Source of the DNA: Cupriavidus taiwanensis
GTDB taxonomy: Bacteria > Pseudomonadota > Gammaproteobacteria > Burkholderiales > Burkholderiaceae
Direction of reading: 5' to 3'
DNA length: 64,000 bases
Assembly: GCF_900249755.1 (NCBI RefSeq)
Contig: NZ_LT976853.1
Coordinates: forward strand, 3,368,060 to 3,432,059
In this document: piece after piece, positions 1-9,666 of the stretch
Position numbering within the stretch: position 1 is the stretch's first letter
How the letters are laid out: each line of letters opens with the position of its first letter
Translations under genes and position numbers: made by a program
The notes under the pieces: generated by a model
Seen by the model: only the letters and a program-made list of their open reading frames with translations
Database searches by the model: none
What the model was told of the DNA's origin: nothing

Positions 1-704
1 TTGGCCGCGGCGACATAGGCGTTGCCCGGGCCGACGATCTTGTCGACCTGCGGCAGCGTCGCGGTGCCGTAGGCGAGCGCACCAACTGCCTGCGCGCCGC
101 CGATGGTGAACACGCGATCGACGCCGGCGATCTGCGCCGCGGCCAGCACCAGTTCATTGCGCACGCCGCCGGGCGTGGGCACGACCATGATGATTTCCTT
201 GACGCCCGCCACGCGCGCGGGAATCGCGTTCATCAGCACCGACGACGGATACGCGGCCTTGCCGCCCGGCACGTAGATGCCGACGCGGTCCAGCGGCGTC
301 ACCTTCTGGCCCAGCATGGTGCCGTCGGCCTCGGTGTATTCCCAGCTGTGGCTGCCGCACTCGATCTTCTGCTTCTCGTGGTAGGCGCGCACGCGCGCGG
401 CGGCGGCCTCCAGCGCGGCGCGGCGCTTGGGCTCGAGGTCTTCGAGCGCGGCCTCCAGCTGCTGCTGCGATATCTCGAGCGCGCCCATCGACGCCGCTTC
501 GACGCGGTCGAAGCGGCGGGTGTATTCCAGCACCGCGGCATCGCCGCGCGACTTCACGTCGGCCAGGATCTGCGCGGCGGCGCGATCGATGGCCTCGTCC
601 TCGCCGGCCTCGAAGGCCAGCACCTGGCGCAGTGCCTCGGCAAAGCCCGGTTCGCTGGAATCGAGCCGGCGGATCGGCAGGCTTTCCATATCGGTTGGGT
701 TCAT
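1..704 (-). CDS. hisD: Histidinol dehydrogenase (N-terminal part, runs off left edge)
   Basis: HisD catalyses the last two steps of histidine synthesis, oxidising L-histidinol to L-histidine with NAD+ in the cytoplasm. The first ~234 residues are present, about half of a protein usually near 430 aa, and the window edge cuts a codon. Family motifs seen are [27 protein letters not shown] and KIVGPGN. The chosen start is the ATG at 704 ([13 protein letters not shown]); an in-frame Met six codons in is an alternative. It follows hisG by 33 bp on the same strand, so it belongs to a his operon continuing to the left. Function is certain by motif; the C-terminal catalytic and zinc residues cannot be checked here. 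Confidence 0.95.
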   Translation of the reverse strand, partial: MNPTDMESLPIRRLDSSEPGFAEALRQVLAFEAGEDEAIDRAAAQILADVKSRGDAAVLEYTRRFDRVEAASMGALEISQQQLEAALEDLEPKRRAALEAAAARVRAYHEKQKIECGSHSWEYTEADGTMLGQKVTPLDRVGIYVPGGKAAYPSSVLMNAIPARVAGVKEIIMVVPTPGGVRNELVLAAAQIAGVDRVFTIGGAQAVGALAYGTATLPQVDKIVGPGNAYVAAA

Positions 705-737
705 GACTTCTGTTCCTGTCAGGCGGCGACCCCGGCC

Positions 738-1412
738 TCAGGCCAGCGCCGCTGAAGCGCGTTCGAAGGCGTCGAGGATCGGTGCCAGCCGCTCGCGCTT
801 GAGTTTGAGCGCGGCCTGGTTCACCACCAGCCGCGACGAGATCTGCACGATCTCTTCCACTTCCACAAGATTGTTGGCGCGCAGCGTGCTGCCGGTGCTG
901 ACCAGGTCGACGATGGCGTCGGACAGTCCCACCAGCGGGCCCAGCTCCATCGAACCGTACAGCTTGATCAGGTCGACGTGAACGCCCTTTTTCGCAAAAT
1001 GCTCGCGCGCGGTCTGCACGTACTTGGTGGCCACGGCCAGGCGCGCGCCCTGGCGCACGGCATTGGCGTAGTCAAACCCGGCCGGCACCGCCACCGACAT
1101 GCGGCAGCGCGCGATGTTCAGGTCGATCGGCGCGTACAGCCCGGCCATGCCGTTTTCCATCAGCACGTCCTTGCCGGCCACGCCGAAGTCGGCCGCGCCG
1201 TACTGCACGTAGGTCGGCACGTCCGACGCGCGCACGATCACCACGCGCACCGCCGGGTCGGAGGTCGGCAGGATCAGCTTGCGCGAGGTCTCGGGGTCCT
1301 CGGTGACGCGGATGCCGGCGGCTTCCAGCAGCGGCAGCGTCTCGGTGAAGATGCGGCCCTTGGACAGCGCCAGCGTCAGCTGGTTGGGCGATGCATTGAA
1401 AGCGGGGCTCAT
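738..1412 (-). CDS. hisG: ATP phosphoribosyltransferase, short form
   Basis: HisG condenses ATP with PRPP in the first, feedback-controlled step of histidine biosynthesis. At 224 aa it is the short form (HisGs), which lacks the C-terminal regulatory domain of the ~300-aa long form. In known systems such enzymes need the HisZ subunit for activity and histidine inhibition; no hisZ is in this window. Family sequence is seen at [18 protein letters not shown] near the N-terminus and in the PRPP-loop region [18 protein letters not shown]. It sits 20 bp after murA and 33 bp before hisD, so the murA and his genes are probably co-transcribed. Confidence 0.95.
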   Translation of the reverse strand: MSPAFNASPNQLTLALSKGRIFTETLPLLEAAGIRVTEDPETSRKLILPTSDPAVRVVIVRASDVPTYVQYGAADFGVAGKDVLMENGMAGLYAPIDLNIARCRMSVAVPAGFDYANAVRQGARLAVATKYVQTAREHFAKKGVHVDLIKLYGSMELGPLVGLSDAIVDLVSTGSTLRANNLVEVEEIVQISSRLVVNQAALKLKRERLAPILDAFERASAALA

Positions 1413-1432
1413 CGGGCTTCAGTCCTTGGTGC

Positions 1433-2716
<1,284 letters not shown>

Positions 2717-2757
2717 TCATTGTTCTGGAGCCGCGCAGGGGCGCGGCGCATTGTGCC

Positions 2758-3006
2758 TTACTTGCCTTCGCCCGCCTGCCACTCCGCCGGGGTCAGGGTC
2801 TTCATCGACAGCGCGTGGATCTCGGCGCGCATGCGGTCGCCCAGCGCCGCGTAGACACGCTGGTGGCGCTGGATCAGGCGCTTGCCTTCGAATTCGTTGC
2901 TGACGATGGTGGCAAAGAAATGCTGGCCATCGCCCTCGACCTGCAGATGTTCGCAGGGCAGTCCCTGGGCAATGTAGTCCCTGACTTGTTCCGGTGTAGG
3001 CAGCAT
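2758..3006 (-). CDS. ibaG: BolA-family protein, IbaG type
   Basis: This 82-aa protein of the BolA/IbaG (YrbA) family begins MLPTPEQVRDYI and carries the BolA core with the HQRVYAALGDRM helix and a conserved histidine before it. BolA-like proteins partner monothiol glutaredoxins in iron–sulfur handling. The IbaG branch is recognised here mainly by its position directly upstream of murA and downstream of the mla cluster, as in E. coli. No metal-binding Cys is visible. It lies 51 bp after the ABC permease gene and 74 bp before murA. Confidence 0.85.
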   Translation of the reverse strand: MLPTPEQVRDYIAQGLPCEHLQVEGDGQHFFATIVSNEFEGKRLIQRHQRVYAALGDRMRAEIHALSMKTLTPAEWQAGEGK

Positions 3007-3057
3007 GGGGGTTCTCTTCAGCGTGATTCAGCTTGATTCAACAGGGCCGGCCACAGT

Positions 3058-3879
3058 TCAGTGGCGCAGCTTGTACCCGGACTTCAACAGGCGCAGCGCC
3101 AGCGCGGCCAGCACCACGAATGCCGATCCGACCACCGCCAGGCTGAACAGCGGCGACACGTCCGAGACGCCGAAGAAGCCATAGCGGAAGCCGTCGATCA
3201 TGTAGAAGAACGGATTGGCGTGGGATACCGCCTGCCAGAAGGCCGGCAGCGAATGGATCGAATAGAACACGCCGGACAGGAAGGTCGCCGGCATGATCAG
3301 GAAATTCTGGAACGCGGCCAGCTGGTCGAACTTCTCGGCCCAGATGCCGGCGATCAGCCCCAGCGTGCCGAGGATGCCCGCGCCCAGCAGCGCAAACACC
3401 AGGATCCAGCCCACGTTGGCGAAATGCAGGTTGGCGAACCAAGCGGTCACCAATAACACGCCGAGGCCGACGGTCAGCCCGCGGATCACCGACGCCACCA
3501 CGTAGGCGCCGAACATTTCCCAGTGCGACAGGGGCGGCAGCAGCACGAACACCAGGTTGCCGGTGATCTTGGACTGGATCAGCGACGAAGAACTGTTGGC
3601 GAACGCGTTCTGCAGCACGCTCATCATCACCAGCCCGGGCACCAGGAAGGCGGTGTAGCTGATCTGGTCATAGACCTTGACCCGGTCTTCCAGCACATGG
3701 CCGAAGATCAGCAGGTACAGCACCGCGGTCAGCACCGGCGCGGCCACGGTCTGGAAGCTCACTTTCCAGAAGCGCAGCACTTCCTTGTACAGCAGGGTGC
3801 GGAAGCCGACCAGGCCGCCGACGGCCATCGGCCCCAGGCCGGTGTCTTCCAGGACTTCGATTTCGCCAGGCTGCTTCAT
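3058..3879 (-). CDS. ABC-2 type transporter permease (YadH-like)
   Basis: A 273-aa integral membrane permease of the ABC-2 class, with a cytoplasmic N-terminus and about six hydrophobic segments from residue ~40 to the end. Motifs such as FLVPGLVMMSVLQNAFANSS and FLSGVFYSIHSLP are typical of YadH/NodJ-like exporters. It overlaps the ATPase gene by 4 bp (ATGA), so the two form one exporter. The substrate is unknown; the family includes poorly characterised lipid or polysaccharide exporters. Its position between mlaB and ibaG suggests an envelope role, which is inference. Confidence 0.88.
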   Translation of the reverse strand: MKQPGEIEVLEDTGLGPMAVGGLVGFRTLLYKEVLRFWKVSFQTVAAPVLTAVLYLLIFGHVLEDRVKVYDQISYTAFLVPGLVMMSVLQNAFANSSSSLIQSKITGNLVFVLLPPLSHWEMFGAYVVASVIRGLTVGLGVLLVTAWFANLHFANVGWILVFALLGAGILGTLGLIAGIWAEKFDQLAAFQNFLIMPATFLSGVFYSIHSLPAFWQAVSHANPFFYMIDGFRYGFFGVSDVSPLFSLAVVGSAFVVLAALALRLLKSGYKLRH

Positions 3880-4826
3880 GCCGCGGCCTCCATCGCCGGG
3901 TCGGGCAGCGCGCCGGGCATATGCCCCTCGCGGCGCATGATCTGCACGAATACGTCCTCGAGGTCGGCCTTGTTGATTTCCATGTCTTCGATGTCACAGC
4001 CCGCTTCGCGGCAGGCGGCCAGGATCGGCTCCACCGCCTGGTAACCCGACAGCCGCAGCCGCACCGCGCGCTCGCCGGGGTTGGCCGGCATGCGCAGCGG
4101 CTCCAGCGCGGGCGGCAGGCCGCCGCGCGCGAAGGTCAGCACCAGTTGCAGCCCGGCAAACTGGGTCAGCAGGTTGCTGGTGCGGTCCAGCGCCACCACT
4201 TCGCCGAACTTGAGCATGGCGATGCGGTCGCACAGTGCCTCGGCCTCTTCGAGGTAATGCGTGGTCAGGATGATGGTGTGCCCTTCGCGGTTCAGGCGCG
4301 AGATGAATTTCCACAGCGTTTGCCGCAACTCCACGTCGACGCCGGCGGTGGGCTCGTCGAGCACGATCACCGGCGGGCGGTGCACCAGCGCCTGCGCCAC
4401 CAGCACGCGCCGCTTCATGCCACCGGACAGCTGGCGCATATTGGCGTCCGCCTTCCCGGTCAGGTCCAGGTTGGCCATGATCTCGTCGATCCAGTCGTCG
4501 TTGCGGGTCAGGCCGAAATAGCCGGACTGCAGCCGCAGCGTCTCGCGCACCGTGAAGAACGGATCGAACACCAGCTCCTGCGGCACCACGCCCAGCATAC
4601 GCCGGGCCATCCGGTAATCGGCGACGACATCGTGCCCAAGCACACTGACGCGGCCGGAATCGGCCCGGTTCAGGCCGGCGAGGATCGAGATCAGCGTGGT
4701 CTTGCCGGCGCCGTTGGGCCCGAGCAGGCCGAAGAATTCGCCGCGTTCGACGGTGAAGCTGACGCCCTTGAGCGCCTGCAGGTTGCGGTAGCGCTTGCGA
4801 ACGTCGTGGATTTCAATGGCTTTCAT
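3876..4826 (-). CDS. ABC transporter ATP-binding protein (YadG-like)
   Basis: A 316-aa ATPase subunit pairing with the permease gene it overlaps by 4 bp. It shows Walker A GPNGAGKTT (residues 36–44), signature LSGGMKRR, Walker B VIVLDEPTAGVD and the switch histidine in ILTTHYLEEAE. A C-terminal extension of ~80 residues, typical of ABC-2 exporters, follows. The start MKAIEIHDVRKRY at 4826 was chosen because the ABC domain begins there; the open frame extends 35 codons further upstream, but that stretch is low-complexity and not family-like. A TATAAT box lies about 135 bp upstream, so the pair may have its own promoter. Confidence 0.9.
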   Translation of the reverse strand: MKAIEIHDVRKRYRNLQALKGVSFTVERGEFFGLLGPNGAGKTTLISILAGLNRADSGRVSVLGHDVVADYRMARRMLGVVPQELVFDPFFTVRETLRLQSGYFGLTRNDDWIDEIMANLDLTGKADANMRQLSGGMKRRVLVAQALVHRPPVIVLDEPTAGVDVELRQTLWKFISRLNREGHTIILTTHYLEEAEALCDRIAMLKFGEVVALDRTSNLLTQFAGLQLVLTFARGGLPPALEPLRMPANPGERAVRLRLSGYQAVEPILAACREAGCDIEDMEINKADLEDVFVQIMRREGHMPGALPDPAMEAAA

Positions 4827-4959
4827 GGCCGATTGTTTGTGGCGGGTCCGGCTCTTTCGGGGCTGGCCGCCAGGAAATGGCGAGCAACTGCGTGCCCGGG
4901 TATCCTGCTCCGGCATGGATCGGGCCGGCAACAGGCGGGGGATGGGCGAACAACCCGGA

Positions 4960-4965
4960 ATTATA
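4960..4965 (-). promoter_or_regulatory. Possible -10 box for the ABC exporter pair
   Basis: A perfect TATAAT is read on the minus strand about 135 bp upstream of the ABC ATPase start, in a GC-rich setting where such a hexamer is uncommon. No good -35 element was found at 16–18 bp, so this is only suggestive. The 255 bp between the ATPase start and mlaB hold no other gene that I can support. Confidence 0.3.
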
Positions 4966-5081
4966 GGGGATGCGGGGTTGGTCCCGCTTGATCCCTGCCG
5001 GATGCGCCCGGGCTCGGCAACCGCGCCGGCGGTTGCCGCGGCATCGCGTGCGGCCGCCTGCTGGCGACCGGCGATGCCGGA

Positions 5082-5390
5082 TCAATGTCGGTGGTGGTGT
5101 CCCGGTGGGGTGGCGGCAGGCGCTGCTGCGCTTGCCAGGCCGAGCAGGCCGTCGACGCCGTACAGGCTGGCCAGTTGCGCCAGCTCCGCCGGCACGCCGC
5201 GCAGCACCAGCGCCTGGCCGCGCGCCACGGCGGCCCGGTGCCACGCCAGCAGGACGGCGACGGCAGCGGAGTCCACCTGTGCCAGGCCGGTGCAGTCCAC
5301 CTCGACATCGCCCTGGGCCACGCGCGCCAGCCCGTCGCGCAGCACGGCGGCGGCATTCTGGTTGGTCAGCGAGTTACCCGTGGAAAGCAT
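5082..5390 (-). CDS. mlaB: STAS-domain protein MlaB
   Basis: A ~102-aa STAS-domain protein. In the Mla system MlaB binds the MlaF ATPase on the cytoplasmic face and is needed for complex assembly and activity. The core pattern VDCTGLAQVDSAAVAVLLAW contains the conserved D-S/T region, and the tail is Ala/His-rich. The start MLSTGNSLTNQ at 5390 fits the domain; the frame is open to 5489, but that extension runs through a strong hairpin and is unlikely to be coding. It is the last mla gene, 145 bp after mlaC. Confidence 0.85.
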   Translation of the reverse strand: MLSTGNSLTNQNAAAVLRDGLARVAQGDVEVDCTGLAQVDSAAVAVLLAWHRAAVARGQALVLRGVPAELAQLASLYGVDGLLGLASAAAPAATPPGHHHRH

Positions 5391-5436
5391 GGCGTCAGTG
5401 GCCTGGATGGGAAATGAAACAAGAGGTCCGAAACGA

Positions 5437-5462
5437 CGGCTCCCGCCTGAAGGCGGGAGCCG
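5437..5462 (-). other. Perfect 11-bp stem-loop between mlaC and mlaB
   Basis: An 11-bp GC-rich perfect stem (5437–5447 with 5452–5462) and a TGAA/TTCA tetraloop lies in the 145-bp mlaC–mlaB spacer. On the minus strand no U-run follows, so it does not look like an intrinsic terminator. An mRNA-stabilising or processing element is the likeliest role (inference). Confidence 0.6.
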
Positions 5463-5535
5463 GGATGGCGAACGGCCATTGTAGAGCACTTCGGCGCGCC
5501 GTGCTGCATTGCAGCGGCGCAGCGCGCGGCGCGCG

Positions 5536-6165
5536 TCAGCTCTTGGCGTTGGCCAGCTGGCGGTTGCGGTCCTGCAGCGTCTTGATCACGCCCTCGACGC
5601 CCTGCTGGCCGACGATGGTGTTGAAGCTGCCCTTGTAGGCCTCGGTCAGCCACGCGCCCAGCACGTTGATGTCGTAGACCTTCCAGCCATTGGCGGTCTT
5701 TTCCAGGCGGTAGTCCATCTGGATCGGCTCGCCCTTGTTGATCACCTGGGTGCGGATGGTGGCATCGGTATCGTCGGCGGTGCCGCGGTACGGACGATAT
5801 TGCACGGTCTGGTCGCGGATCTGCGCGATGGCGCCGGCGTAGGTGCGGATCAGCAGGGTCTTGAATTCCTCGGTGATCTGCTTCTGCTGCTCGGGCGTGG
5901 CCTTGGACCAGTTGCGGCCCATGGCGATCTGCGTGGTCTTCTGGAAGTTGGCGTTGGGGATGATTTTCTGTTCGACCAGCGCGGTGATCTTGCCGATATT
6001 GCCGGCCTGCATGTCCTTGTCGGCCTTCACCGTCGACATCACGTCATTGACCACGGCCTTGACCAGCCCGTCCGGGGTGGCCGCGTCCTGAGCCGACACC
6101 TGGGCCTGCGCGGTCCCCGCGAAGGCAACCGCCGTCAGGAGGGGGAGCAACAGTCGCTTGAGCAT
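5536..6165 (-). CDS. mlaC: Periplasmic phospholipid-binding protein MlaC
   Basis: A 209-aa protein of the MlaC / toluene-tolerance Ttg2 family, the periplasmic shuttle carrying phospholipid between the MlaA complex in the outer membrane and MlaFEDB in the inner membrane. The signal peptide MLKRLLLPLLTAVAFAGTA, with cleavage predicted after AQA (~residue 21), is clear. The mature domain has family features such as the KPYRG-like QYRPYRGTADD region and the IQMDYRLEKTANGWKVYDI C-terminal segment. It lies 207 bp after mlaA; that spacer contains no other supported gene. Confidence 0.93.
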   Translation of the reverse strand: MLKRLLLPLLTAVAFAGTAQAQVSAQDAATPDGLVKAVVNDVMSTVKADKDMQAGNIGKITALVEQKIIPNANFQKTTQIAMGRNWSKATPEQQKQITEEFKTLLIRTYAGAIAQIRDQTVQYRPYRGTADDTDATIRTQVINKGEPIQMDYRLEKTANGWKVYDINVLGAWLTEAYKGSFNTIVGQQGVEGVIKTLQDRNRQLANAKS

Positions 6166-6372
6166 GTGAGTTTTCCTTCTTTATCTAAGAGGTCTTGGTT
6201 CGCACGCCGGCGCACGGTCGATGCCGGCAGAGCGCGGATCCTTGCTGATTGGAACATAGCGGCGGGGCGCGTGTTGTCTTCCAAAGCGCACCTGACGCCA
6301 CCTATAAACAAATTGTTTCAGCGCTGACAGCGCATTCACAGCGGCGGTGACGCCTTCGCCGCCTTAACTGTC

Positions 6373-7293
6373 TTAGCGGAAGCGCACACCCGGCAGCCCG
6401 CCCGGCAGCACCGGTGGCAGCGGCATGCTCTGCCCCTCCGGCTGGGTTTCGCCCGCGGCGCCAGGCTTGGGCGGCTCGGCGGCGGGGGCGGAAGCGCCAT
6501 CCGCCGACGGGGCCGGTTGCGGTGCGGAAGGCGCGCCCGCTTCGGTGGCGGCCGGCGCCGCGCCTTCGGCATCGGCATCCGCGTCGTCGTCGGCCCCCGG
6601 CGGATTGCCGTCGTAGATCAGGTACTGGCGCCGCTGCAGGTAGGAGTCACGCAGGAACGAGTACTTGTCCAGCGCGGCCTGCTCCAGCAGGCTACTGGCC
6701 CCCAGCAACTGGGCGCGGCCGGCGACGATGCGCACGCCGACCAGCGAATTGCGCAGCGAGACCGGGTAGAAGTACGCCGACGGGTCCGCCTGGCGGTCCA
6801 CCAGCATGCCGGCGGTGTCGCGGAAGGTGCTGGGCCCGAACAGCGGCAGCACCAGGTACGGGCCAGCCGGCACGCCCCATACGCCCAGGGTCTGGCCGAA
6901 GTCTTCCTTGTACTTGGGCAGGCCGGCCGGGGTGGCGATGTCGATCAGGCCGCCGATGCCCAGCACCGTGTTCATGGCGACGCGCATGGTGTCTTCGGCC
7001 GCGCGCGTCGGCTTGCCCTGCAGCAGGTTGTTCACCGCCGAATAGACGTCGCTGACATTGGAGAAGAAATTCTCCACCGCGCGCTGCACCGGGGTGGGCA
7101 TGTAGTCGGCATAGACCTCGGCCACCGGGCGCAGGATGCCCTTGTCGAAGTCCTCGTTGATCTTCGAGACCTCGCGGTTGAACGGCTCCAGCGGGTCTTT
7201 CGGGTTGGCGGTGGGGCCGGTGGCGCAACCGGCAAGCGCCGCCGCGGCGGCGGCCGTGGCCACGATGTGGCGGAAATGGCGGGCCGCGTTCAC
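6373..7293 (-). CDS. mlaA: Outer-membrane lipoprotein MlaA (VacJ)
   Basis: MlaA removes mislocalised phospholipid from the outer leaflet of the outer membrane, working with porins and MlaC. The 306-aa precursor has a lipoprotein signal with lipobox LAGC and Cys23. The MlaA/VacJ domain follows, with DPLEPFNREVSKIN near its start, LGIGGLIDIATPAGL and DFGQTLGVWGVPAGPYLVLP. The last ~75 residues are a Pro/Ala-rich low-complexity tail absent from E. coli MlaA. It overlaps mlaD by 4 bp. In E. coli mlaA is unlinked to mlaFEDCB; here it sits inside the operon, which is common in this bacterial group. Confidence 0.95.
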   Translation of the reverse strand: MNAARHFRHIVATAAAAAALAGCATGPTANPKDPLEPFNREVSKINEDFDKGILRPVAEVYADYMPTPVQRAVENFFSNVSDVYSAVNNLLQGKPTRAAEDTMRVAMNTVLGIGGLIDIATPAGLPKYKEDFGQTLGVWGVPAGPYLVLPLFGPSTFRDTAGMLVDRQADPSAYFYPVSLRNSLVGVRIVAGRAQLLGASSLLEQAALDKYSFLRDSYLQRRQYLIYDGNPPGADDDADADAEGAAPAATEAGAPSAPQPAPSADGASAPAAEPPKPGAAGETQPEGQSMPLPPVLPGGLPGVRFR

Positions 7294-7802
7294 TTGAGGT
7301 CTCCAGCCGGGGCCGGCGCGCTGGCGCCGGGCGACGAGCCGCCGCCGGCATCGGCGGCCTTGTTGTACAGGAACTGCCCGATCAGGTTTTCGAGCACCAC
7401 CGCCGACTGCGTCATGGTGATGCGCGCGCCGTTGGCCAGCATGGCGGTATCGCCGCCGGCTTCGAGGCCGATGTACTGCTCGCCCAGCAGGCCCGAGGTC
7501 AGGATCTTGGCCGAGGTGTCCTTCGGGAACTGGTAGCGCGTCTCCAGGCTCATCTCGACGGTGGCCTGGTAGGTCTTGTCGTCGAAGCGGATCGCCGCGA
7601 CCCGGCCGACCACCACGCCCGCGCTCTTGACCGGTGCGCGCGGCTTGAGCCCGCCGATATTGTCGAAGCGGGCCTGCACGGTATAGGTGTCCTGGAAGCT
7701 GAAGGCGCTCATGTTTCCTGCCTTGAGGGCCAGGAAGAGCAAGGCGACGAACCCTGCCGCCACAAACAGCCCCACCCAGAAATCGAGTGTGTTCTTTTTC
7801 AT
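7290..7802 (-). CDS. mlaD: MCE-domain protein MlaD
   Basis: A 170-aa MCE-domain subunit anchored in the inner membrane; in known systems a hexameric MlaD ring hands lipid between MlaC and MlaFE. One N-terminal membrane helix (~residues 7–27) is followed by a single MCE domain (VQARFDNIGGLKPRAPVKSAGVVVGRV and onward) and a Ser/Gly/Ala-rich tail. The ATG at 7802 (MKKNTLDFW) is chosen because AAAGAGA precedes it at good spacing; a TTG six codons upstream is the alternative. It overlaps mlaA by 4 bp. Confidence 0.93.
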   Translation of the reverse strand: MKKNTLDFWVGLFVAAGFVALLFLALKAGNMSAFSFQDTYTVQARFDNIGGLKPRAPVKSAGVVVGRVAAIRFDDKTYQATVEMSLETRYQFPKDTSAKILTSGLLGEQYIGLEAGGDTAMLANGARITMTQSAVVLENLIGQFLYNKAADAGGGSSPGASAPAPAGDLK

Positions 7803-7884
7803 TGGAATCTCTTTCTTCAACCCCGTAGTGTCTGTCGCAGTCTTGTTATCGCAGTTACCGCATTGTGGCCCGCGTTCACCCGCC

Positions 7885-8676
7885 TCAGTTGCTGAACATC
7901 AGCGCCGTCAGCAGGAAATCCAGCCCCAGCACCGCCAGCGACGCGATCACCACGGTGCGGGTGGTCGCGCGCGAGACGCCTTCCGGCGTGGGCTTGGCCT
8001 CGAAGCCCTGGTACAGGGCAATGAACGTCACCGCGATGCCAAAGATAAAGCTCTTGATCACGCCGTTGAGCACGTCGGCGCGCACATCCACGCCGCCCTG
8101 CATCTGCGACCAGAAGGCGCCGGCATCGACGCCGATCAGCTGCACCCCGACCACGTAGCCGCCCAGGATGCCCACCGCGCTGAAGATCGCGGCCAGCACC
8201 GGCATGGCGATCACGCCCGCCCAGAAGCGCGGCGCGACCACGCGCTGCAGCGGATTGACCGCCATCATTTCCATCGCCGTGAGCTGCTCGCCCGCCTTCA
8301 TCAGCCCGATCTCGGCGGTCAGCGACGTGCCGGCGCGGCCGGCGAACAGCAGCGCGGTCACCACCGGGCCCAGCTCGCGCACCAGCGACAGCGCCACCAG
8401 CAGCCCCAGCGCCTGCTCCGAGCCGTAGCGGTTGAGCGTGTAGTAGCCCTGCAGCCCCAGCACGAAGCCGACGAACAGGCCCGACACCGCGATGATCACC
8501 AGCGACAGGTTGCCGACAAAGAAGACCTGGTCGGTCACCAGCCGGAAGCGGCGCAGCAGCGCCGGCGACAGCGCCAGCACTGTCAGGAACATGCGCGTGG
8601 CGTGGCCCAGCCCGGAGATGCTGCGGCGCACGGCCGCGCCGATGGCGCTGAAGAAGCCCGTCAGCAAGCCGCTCAT
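7885..8676 (-). CDS. mlaE: Lipid ABC transporter permease MlaE
   Basis: A 263-aa permease of the MlaE/DUF140 family forming the inner-membrane core of the Mla lipid transporter. About five to six hydrophobic segments are seen. The conserved family stretch ELGPVVTALLFAGRAGTS precedes the EQLTAMEMMAVNPLQRVV coupling region. It overlaps mlaF by 4 bp (ATGA) and precedes mlaD by 82 bp. Confidence 0.95.
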   Translation of the reverse strand: MSGLLTGFFSAIGAAVRRSISGLGHATRMFLTVLALSPALLRRFRLVTDQVFFVGNLSLVIIAVSGLFVGFVLGLQGYYTLNRYGSEQALGLLVALSLVRELGPVVTALLFAGRAGTSLTAEIGLMKAGEQLTAMEMMAVNPLQRVVAPRFWAGVIAMPVLAAIFSAVGILGGYVVGVQLIGVDAGAFWSQMQGGVDVRADVLNGVIKSFIFGIAVTFIALYQGFEAKPTPEGVSRATTRTVVIASLAVLGLDFLLTALMFSN

Positions 8677-9491
8677 CGTGCACCCCCGACGAAATCCTCG
8701 GCCAGCGACGGTCCGGCGTAATGGAACGGTACCGGGCCGTCGGCCTCGGCATGGACGAACTGATGCACGAACGGGTCGGTGGAGGCCCGCAGCGCCTCGG
8801 GCGCGCCTTCGGCGGCGATGCGCCCGTCGGCAATGAAATAGACGTAGTCGGCGATCTGGAAGGTCTCGTGCACGTCGTGCGAGACGATGATGGTGGTGGC
8901 GCCGAGCGCGTCGTTGAGGCTGCGGATCAGCCGCGCGGTCAGCCCCAGCGAGATCGGGTCCAGGCCGGCGAAGGGCTCGTCATACATCAGCAGCGCCGGA
9001 TCCAGCGCGATCGCGCGCGCCAGCGCCACGCGCCGCGCCATGCCGCCGGAGATCTGCGACGGCATCAGGTCGCGCGCGCCGCGCAGGCCGACCGCGTTGA
9101 GCTTCATCAGCACCAGGTCGCGGATCATCGACTCGGGCAGGTCGGTGTGCTCGCGCAGCGGGAACGCGACATTGTCGAACACCGACAGGTCGGTAAACAG
9201 CGCGCCGAACTGGAACAGCATGCCCATCTGGCGGCGCACCGCGTACAGGCCGGTAGTGTCGAGCCGGTGGATGTCCGTGCCGGCAAAGCGCACCGCGCCC
9301 GACTGCGGCCGCACCTGGCCGCCGATCAGCCGCAGCACCGTGGTCTTGCCGCAGCCCGAACCGCCCATCACCGCGATCACCTTGCCGCGCGGGAATTTCA
9401 TGGTCAGGCCGGACAGGATCGGCTTGCCGTGGTCCGCATAGGCGAAATCCACCGCAGTCAGTTCGACAAGGTTTTGAGCAGAATCGGTCAC
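8673..9491 (-). CDS. mlaF: Lipid ABC transporter ATPase MlaF
   Basis: A 272-aa ATPase energising Mla lipid transport. Seen are Walker A GGSGCGKT (residues 43–50), the Q-loop near RRQMGMLFQ, signature ISGGMARRVALARA, Walker B LLMYDEPFAGLDP and the H-loop IIVSHDVHE. A short C-terminal extension follows, as in MlaF proteins that contact MlaB. It is the first gene of the mlaF-E-D-A-C-B series. Confidence 0.95.
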   Translation of the reverse strand: MTDSAQNLVELTAVDFAYADHGKPILSGLTMKFPRGKVIAVMGGSGCGKTTVLRLIGGQVRPQSGAVRFAGTDIHRLDTTGLYAVRRQMGMLFQFGALFTDLSVFDNVAFPLREHTDLPESMIRDLVLMKLNAVGLRGARDLMPSQISGGMARRVALARAIALDPALLMYDEPFAGLDPISLGLTARLIRSLNDALGATTIIVSHDVHETFQIADYVYFIADGRIAAEGAPEALRASTDPFVHQFVHAEADGPVPFHYAGPSLAEDFVGGAR

Positions 9492-9517
9492 GTTGGCACC
9501 GGTCGGGACAGGGGCGC

Positions 9518-9523
9518 ATTATA
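9518..9523 (-). promoter_or_regulatory. Possible -10 box upstream of mlaF
   Basis: A TATAAT hexamer on the minus strand lies 26 bp upstream of the mlaF start. The -35 region at 17 bp is poor, so only the -10 is called. The 175-bp spacer to the next gene on the right holds nothing else I recognise apart from an imperfect hairpin near 9620–9643. Confidence 0.45.
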
Positions 9524-9666
9524 AGGTGTACTACCTAGCCCTGCTGGCACCCGTGTTTCCCGCGCCACATGAAGCGTGCCTGTGGTGACTCGGAATTCTC
9601 CTTGCATCCCGTCAAGTTGCCGATTTTCCCAGGAAACCGGCAAATCCCCTCCTGTCGCAGTGTCGC

